Shown one piece after another: positions 44,313 to 44,555 of a stretch of DNA of 44,555 nucleotides. The position numbers were made by a program, and so were the translations under genes. The notes below the pieces were generated by a model. That model made no database searches. It saw only the letters and a list, made by a program, of their open reading frames with translations, and was not told the DNA's origin. The stretch is taken from NCBI GenBank assembly GCA_021770245.1, contig JAETRI010000024.1, positions 1 through 44,555 of the forward strand. The letters are read 5' to 3'. Within the stretch, counting starts at the first letter, position 1. Every line of letters begins with the position of its first letter. This DNA is from Lachnospiraceae bacterium (GTDB lineage Bacteria; Bacillota; Clostridia; Lachnospirales; Lachnospiraceae).

Positions 44313-44555
44313 TCACAAAATAAAACAACTCCCCACCGGTTTGTGGTAAAATTGAGATGTCGAGTAACAATTGACCATATCCACCGGCAAGGAGTTGTAC
44401 CTATCATACTCGGAGCCCATCGCCTTATGGATCGTAGCCGCATAGGCAAGGTCCAGGTTCACCAGATCCTCCATGCTGTATTCCAGGCTGCGGTTCTCCC
44501 CAAAGTCCAGACCGATCCGTTTTCCCTCCGGTGTGTCTTCGATATAGCGGATAAA
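44313..44555 (-). pseudogene. Truncated C-terminal part of a RecD-like helicase
   Basis: The frame enters from the right edge. Residues 1-51 read like the UvrD_C_2 part of a RecD-like helicase (IGLDFGENRSLEYSMEDL, LDLAYAATIHKAMGSEYD); compare ELAYAITIHKSQGSEYP in the recD2 gene of this window. After GSEYD the similarity ends and 29 unrelated residues follow to a stop. The break coincides with the edge of the inverted-repeat element at 44325-44398. The 5' part lies outside the window. Confidence 0.7.
44325..44398. mobile_element. 74-bp element with 16-bp inverted ends at a gene break
   Basis: ACAACTCC-CCA-CCGGT at 44325-44340 is inverted at 44383-44398 as ACCGGCAAGGAGTTGT; 13 of 16 positions pair. 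The right end lies exactly where the helicase similarity stops. It may be a miniature inverted-repeat element or a remnant of a larger one. Two more hairpins adjoin on the left (GGCGTTT/AAACGCC at 44266-44282 and CCCG/CGGG at about 44287-44302). Confidence 0.45.

Overview
The window reads as a chromosomal segment of a moderately GC-rich anaerobic member of the Bacillota, most likely a motile, spore-forming member of the Clostridia (Lachnospiraceae-like). This is inferred from the flagellin, a Spo0A-type DNA-binding domain, the cdaA-cdaR-glmM order, YerB, RecD2, and AGGAGG-type ribosome sites. No rRNA, tRNA or CRISPR array was seen.

Layout. 1-2800 (+ strand): a leader of stacked hairpins, a flagellin carrying an inserted zinc metallopeptidase domain (flagellinolysin type), a zinc-ribbon protein and a 28-residue lipoprotein stub. 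2842-20144 (- strand): one long surface-polysaccharide locus. In transcription order it holds gmd, an LIC_10190-like membrane protein, fcl, manC, a stand-alone Spo0A C-terminal domain protein, a GtrB-like transferase, a GT2, then (from its own promoter) the priming phosphoglycosyltransferase, a Wzz-like protein with a degenerate BY-kinase tail, a GT2-like protein, an EpsG/Wzy-type polymerase, four more glycosyltransferases and a small membrane protein. ManC, Gmd and Fcl together make GDP-L-fucose, so the glycan probably contains fucose. 20281-25458: AraC-type regulator (+), rmlD (-), a YerB/DUF3048 lipoprotein (+) between two very large intergenic palindromes, and a tetR-flavodoxin pair (+) behind a strong promoter with a perfect palindromic operator.

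25442-43831 (- strand) is mostly housekeeping: uvrB-uvrA, a large membrane protein whose frame is broken in a run of nine G, mreB, recD2, comF, two unknown membrane proteins, cdaA-cdaR-glmM (c-di-AMP synthesis and cell-wall precursor), an HPr-family protein and leuA. The right edge (43832-44555) is a gene graveyard: a truncated RecD-like helicase ending exactly at a 74-bp inverted-repeat element, the first residues of a DNA ligase (ligA), and a LexA-type box upstream of uvrB.

Most notable: (i) the proteolytic flagellin; (ii) a receiver-less Spo0A DNA-binding protein inside a polysaccharide operon; (iii) a recurrent leader element, a short GC-rich hairpin whose stem sequence varies while the purine-rich Shine-Dalgarno-like tail stays constant, seen before flagellin and several polysaccharide genes; (iv) a G9 tract that would phase-switch a membrane protein; (v) two palindromes of about 260-290 bp and a solo 90-bp relative of one of them.
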